Shown: piece by piece, positions 60,566 to 64,000 of the stretch | Numbering within the stretch: the stretch's first letter is position 1 | Layout of the letters: every line of letters begins with the position of its first letter | Made by a program: the position numbers and the translations under genes | NCBI GenBank assembly: GCA_009809945.1 | Contig: WTPW01000633.1 | Span: 276,745-340,744, forward strand | Source: Gigaspora margarita | Taxonomy: Eukaryota; Glomeromycota; Glomeromycetes; Diversisporales; Gigasporaceae | Direction: 5' to 3' | DNA length: 64,000 nt | The notes under the pieces: generated by a model | Told to the model about the DNA's origin: nothing | Seen by the model: the letters and a program-made list of their open reading frames with translations, nothing else | The model's database searches: none

Positions 60566-61050
60566 TAGGATATTAGTCGATTTGAGCTTAGTTTACTTAG
60601 TCGACTTAGCCGACTAAGTCGGTCAAATTTTCAGAAAACCGGCTTGGTCGGCTATACTCAAAATGATCAAATAGATTAGATTATTCACGATCCAACCCTC
60701 GAATTTCATGTAACTTAGATTCAATAAATATTCACCAATTATGTATAACAGAATATTCGATTTTAATTGAGTACTCATTTTTTGCCGTGGATATTCATGG
60801 GTCCCACCTCTAGCGTTAGTACGTATGCAACAATAAATATATATATAATATATACATAAATGGAATTCACCTGATTTAATATTTAGCCAGCTCAGCCGAC
60901 TTAGCCGATTTTTATAAAATCGGCTTAGTCAGTCAATAATTTCGACCTGACTAATATCTCTAACGTAAATGGAATTCACCTGATTTAATAGTTAGCCGGC
61001 TCAGCCGGTTTAGCCGATTTTTATAAAATCGACCCGACTAATATCTCTAT
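60566..61050. mobile_element. inverted-repeat element with AGTCGGCTAAG palindromes and a tandem duplication
   Basis: Left GGATATTAGTCGATTT and right GACCCGACTAATATCTC are inverted. Inside, CGACTTAGCCGACTAAGTCG (60600) is a hairpin. A ~104-bp unit starting AATGGAATTCACCTGATTTA is present twice (about 60857 and 60965). Confidence 0.65.
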
Positions 61051-62241
61051 TCTCATCCATCTTGTTAAAAATAATAATATTGAGCATTGTTTTGAACCCA
61101 TATTACGTATAAGAATTATCCAAATTAATACAGATCTAAATCTTGATTCTGTAAATTATTCGACCCATTTACTGCCAAAATGATGAATTCTATTTCAATA
61201 CAATCCTTAAAATAACCTTTTATATTATTGAGTTATATGAATACCACAAATTCTGTTTATTGGAAGATTGAGTGTTGATCTTAATTGGAACGGCGAAAAA
61301 CTAAGGCCCGATGATAATTTATATTGCAAAATACTTTAAATATTTGTAATACTTAATGAACTAACTGCTAACACTATTATTTATTATTTTAAATTACTAG
61401 TTCAATATTTTCTGACCAATTTTATATGACGATTTGAATTTATGGTCTCCATTGCATTTTAATTCTCATTATAATTTATTTTTTATTCGTAATAATTTAG
61501 TACAGTACGTGAAAAAGAATGTTTAGTGTCACTCTTTTCAATTTACGTTCTTAATTTTTTTGAATCCCGTGAGTCTGTAAATACAACATATTTAATATTC
61601 TGTTAACATATTTATCGATAAAATAATTATTAATCTAAATATTTAAAATAAGCTATTCAATGCTTAAATTTAAATGCTACGCAAATAAAGTAAAGATGAC
61701 TAATATGAAAATTTAATTTAACGAATAAAGAAGTCTAATTTGAGAAGATTTACACAGCGTGGCGAAGACATCACAAATAAAATATGGTAGTCCAAATACG
61801 ACAATTCAGGAATGGACAAGTGGAGATGATAAATTGACAATTGGATAAAATATCTCATTTTGTGTGAGTATACAAATTAGTCAATACCATTTGATAGACT
61901 ACAAAAAAATTAACAGGCTTAACCCAATCAGTACCACAGGGGCGCCGGTGGCGCCCCATTATCGTTTGTATTACCGTAAGAAAAAAAAACACCTTTTCAA
62001 TATTAATGTTTAAAGCAAAATTTGATAATAAGAATGGCAATTTTTTGTTCTAGTTTTTTAATTACCCAATTTGAGACCTACTCTAATTAATAAGATAATA
62101 AGTAAAAGAATTCATTCGGAATATTATTGAAGTAATTATCAATAACTTAATAAGATAATATAAATACATCTAAAATGTAACCATATTGAATGATGTTAAA
62201 AAATAAACTAAATAAATACTCTATAATAATAATATCATATT
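61051..62241. other. intergenic with a GC-rich hairpin
   Basis: Mostly AT-rich. At 61939-61957 GGGGCGCCGGTGGCGCCCC forms a strong hairpin in otherwise AT-rich DNA. Near 61790-61850 the plus strand can be read as IQEWTSGDD-like text, reminiscent of Rhizophagus kinase-like genes but too short to call. Confidence 0.45.
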
Positions 62242-63254
62242 CTATTTTCTTTCATTTGAGCCATTTCCTTTTGCCCCACAATCAGAATTTTCTGGCCATT
62301 CACATCTTAATTGTTTAGTACTCCATTGTAAATCATCTGGGCAATTCATCAAATATGCATGATCATTAGAGCACTGCCAGAATGTGTTGCAATCTTCTGA
62401 ATTGGCATAAAGTCCATTAGGGTTATTCTCATCATTTTCCTCTGGACATGTAAAACCTAAATTAAATTTTTACATATTTCCAAAGAAATAATTAGTAAAG
62501 ACTTTAATTATAATTAAAAAAGTTTTATAAAATTATTATTACTTACTTCCACTGTCAGAATGAACTATTGTATCTAATTCATTTCAATAATATTATAAAT
62601 ATTAAAATATACTATTAAAAAAAAGCTAGAAATTTTTATAAAAATTATTATTACTTACTTTCGTTATCATTATTACTTGGAGGTTGTACTATAACTACTT
62701 CATCTAATCATTTCAAAAAAAAAATATTATAATTATTAAACTATACAATTAAAAAAAAATAGACGTTGGTTATTGTTGTTATTACGTACCTCTGCCTTTA
62801 CCATTATTTCCAACATTTTCACTAAATTTTGTATCTAATTCATTTCATAAATATTAAAATTATTAAATATAAGACTAAAAAAAAATAAAAATAAAAATAA
62901 AAAGAGAAATTTTTATAAAATTATTTATCACCTTTGTTATCACTATCAACATTTATGTCTACATCTAATTCATTTCATTAATATTATCAGTTATAATTAT
63001 TCAAATATACCATTAAAAAAAAAAGAAAAAAAGCAATTTTTTATAAAAAAATTTTTGTTATTCTTACTTACTGTTTTTACTCTTGCCGTTATCAGCATCT
63101 TGTTTAATTACACTCAATTAATTATTAAGATATTAAAATGCACTAATAAAAAAGTCGAGTTATAACAATCATCCTTACCAATGCAGAAAACGAAAATATT
63201 ATATAGTAACATCATAATAAACAGGATGTTTATAGATTTTTTGATGAATTTCAT
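62242..63254 (-). CDS. secreted chitin-binding (CBM14/peritrophin-A) protein with micro-exon linker
   Basis: Seven exons on the minus strand: 63254-63179, 63098-63072, 62964-62932, 62834-62790, 62703-62659, 62573-62547, 62456-62242; 155 residues. Exon 1 encodes a signal peptide (MKFIKKSINILFIMMLLYNI, then FVFCI) with a Lys-rich start and hydrophobic core. Exons 2-6 (27, 33, 45, 45, 27 nt) all start in phase 1 and encode an acidic, Asn/Asp-rich linker (residues 26-84). Exon 7 holds six cysteines at 88, 107, 113, 123, 136 and 144, the spacing of a type-2 chitin-binding domain, with the aromatic core NTFWQC. Expected role: binds chitin outside the cell, in the wall or at the host interface. All introns begin GT and end AG; introns 2-5 share a common tail, TGAAATGATTAG or TGAAATGAATTAG. 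Function beyond chitin binding is inference. Confidence 0.8.
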
Positions 63255-63660
63255 CTTATTGGGAATTTAATATTTAATTATGAAAGATTGTATTCGATAG
63301 ATTTATGGATTTTGAAAATACGAACTTGTTAATTCTTTTACAAAACATATAACGACGTTTCTTATTTATAATTTTATCAAAAAAAAATTCAACTTTTTTT
63401 AAATTACTTTATTACCACAATTGGAATTGTTAATTTTCATTATTTATGCAAAACTTATCTCTACTTTATCTCTTTGCACTGATTTGTCCAAGAAAATATG
63501 CCTTTTAAATTCATCATACCATAATCGGAATTTTATGAAATTAGATGCATTAAGAAGTACAAAATACTGTAAGTACGTATGTACGTACTTACAGTATTTA
63601 AATGAGTTTTGCTTATTATTTAAGTATAAATCTTAATTTGCTTGTACGACATTAAACTAT
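63255..63660. other. upstream region of the chitin-binding gene
   Basis: AT-rich and probably holds the gene's promoter (minus strand). TAAGTACGTATGTACGTACT at about 63571 is a GTAC palindrome. No other gene. Confidence 0.45.
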
Positions 63661-63775
63661 GAGGCCATTGTTGTAACCGTGGGCTAACGTGAGTTCGAAT
63701 AGCTCAGGGTTACAAGCATAGGTTATGCTGGATGGATATCATTAGGGGATTCGGAATTAATGATATTGGTTATTA
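63661..63775 (+). repeat. possible SINE or tRNA-like fragment
   Basis: GTGAGTTCGAATAGCTC resembles a Pol III B-box, preceded by GAGGCCATTGTTGTAACCGT. No convincing A-box is seen at the proper distance, so the call is weak. Confidence 0.3.
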
Positions 63776-63898
63776 GGAATGAATTTACTTTATATTTATT
63801 TATCTCATCATCATATCATCATCTATATACCTTATATCTTCCTTTGATTCTCTAAGTTCAGCTATCGTATTTATACATTTTAAATGGTTATAGTTTGA

Positions 63899-64000
63899 AA
63901 CCAAGATCTGCGGTCTCAAACAAAATCCATGGTCCTAGACCAAGATCTGTGGTCCCAAACCAGTATCGGTGGTCTTGGACCAAGATCCACGGTCCCAAGC
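63899..64000. repeat. minisatellite of ~20-bp units, running off the window
   Basis: Five diverged units of ACCAAGATCTGTGGTCCCAA. The unit contains inverted GACC/GGTC words, so adjacent units can pair. The array continues past the window end. Confidence 0.8.

Noticed and set aside
61750-61850. Fragment resembling the start of a Rhizophagus-type kinase gene
   Set aside because: Only about ten similar residues (IQEWTSGDD), no flanking kinase motifs, no splice context.
63661-63775. A functional tRNA gene
   Set aside because: A B-box-like word is present but no cloverleaf can be formed; at best a tRNA-derived repeat.

Overview
The window is very AT-rich nuclear DNA, almost certainly from a filamentous fungus. 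Short GT-AG introns in the genes, a secreted chitin-binding protein, a decayed DNxD transposase-like protein of a type I associate with Rhizophagus-like genomes, and extreme transposon nesting together point to an arbuscular mycorrhizal (Glomeromycotina) fungus. That placement is inference. Host genes are few and sit at the two ends; the middle ~50 kb is transposable elements inserted into one another.

Layout. 0.6-7.7 kb: two related DHA1-type MFS transporter copies in inverted orientation. The left copy is cut at its 5' end and the right copy carries an in-frame stop, so both look like pseudogenes. A small inverted-repeat element sits in the shared block, and a remnant LTR lies between the copies. 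8-13 kb: inverted-repeat elements, including a foldback whose empty site is preserved in a second copy of its host element at 52.6 kb. 13.0-31.7 kb: a candidate large DNA transposon (near-perfect 8-bp target duplication, palindromic GGGATC ends) that encloses both a decayed transposase-like gene (25.1-28.4 kb) and a broken Ty3/gypsy-type LTR retroelement (13.3-22.7 kb). 32-53.4 kb: hAT-like non-coding elements with 8-bp target duplications, an element flanked by TTAA, two ~1.07-kb perfect-style palindromes, a probable tRNA-derived SINE and several minisatellites, nested up to four deep.

53.4-64 kb: an apparently intact five-exon MFS anion:cation symporter (56.5-58.4 kb), short inverted-repeat elements, a solo LTR (59.5-60.1 kb), and on the minus strand at 62.2-63.3 kb a seven-exon gene for a 155-residue secreted protein. 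That protein has a signal peptide, an acidic linker encoded by five tiny same-phase exons, and a C-terminal six-cysteine chitin-binding (CBM14/peritrophin-A) domain. Its introns resemble one another, so the linker seems to have grown by tandem exon-intron duplication. None of its coding exons is long enough to appear in an ordinary ORF scan.

The most notable signals are: (i) the micro-exon chitin-binding gene; (ii) the composite 13.0-31.7 kb transposon; (iii) two long palindromes in which nearly every substitution between copies is mirrored in both arms; and (iv) a ~29-bp motif shared by at least six otherwise different elements. All calls were made by eye from the sequence; no database was consulted.
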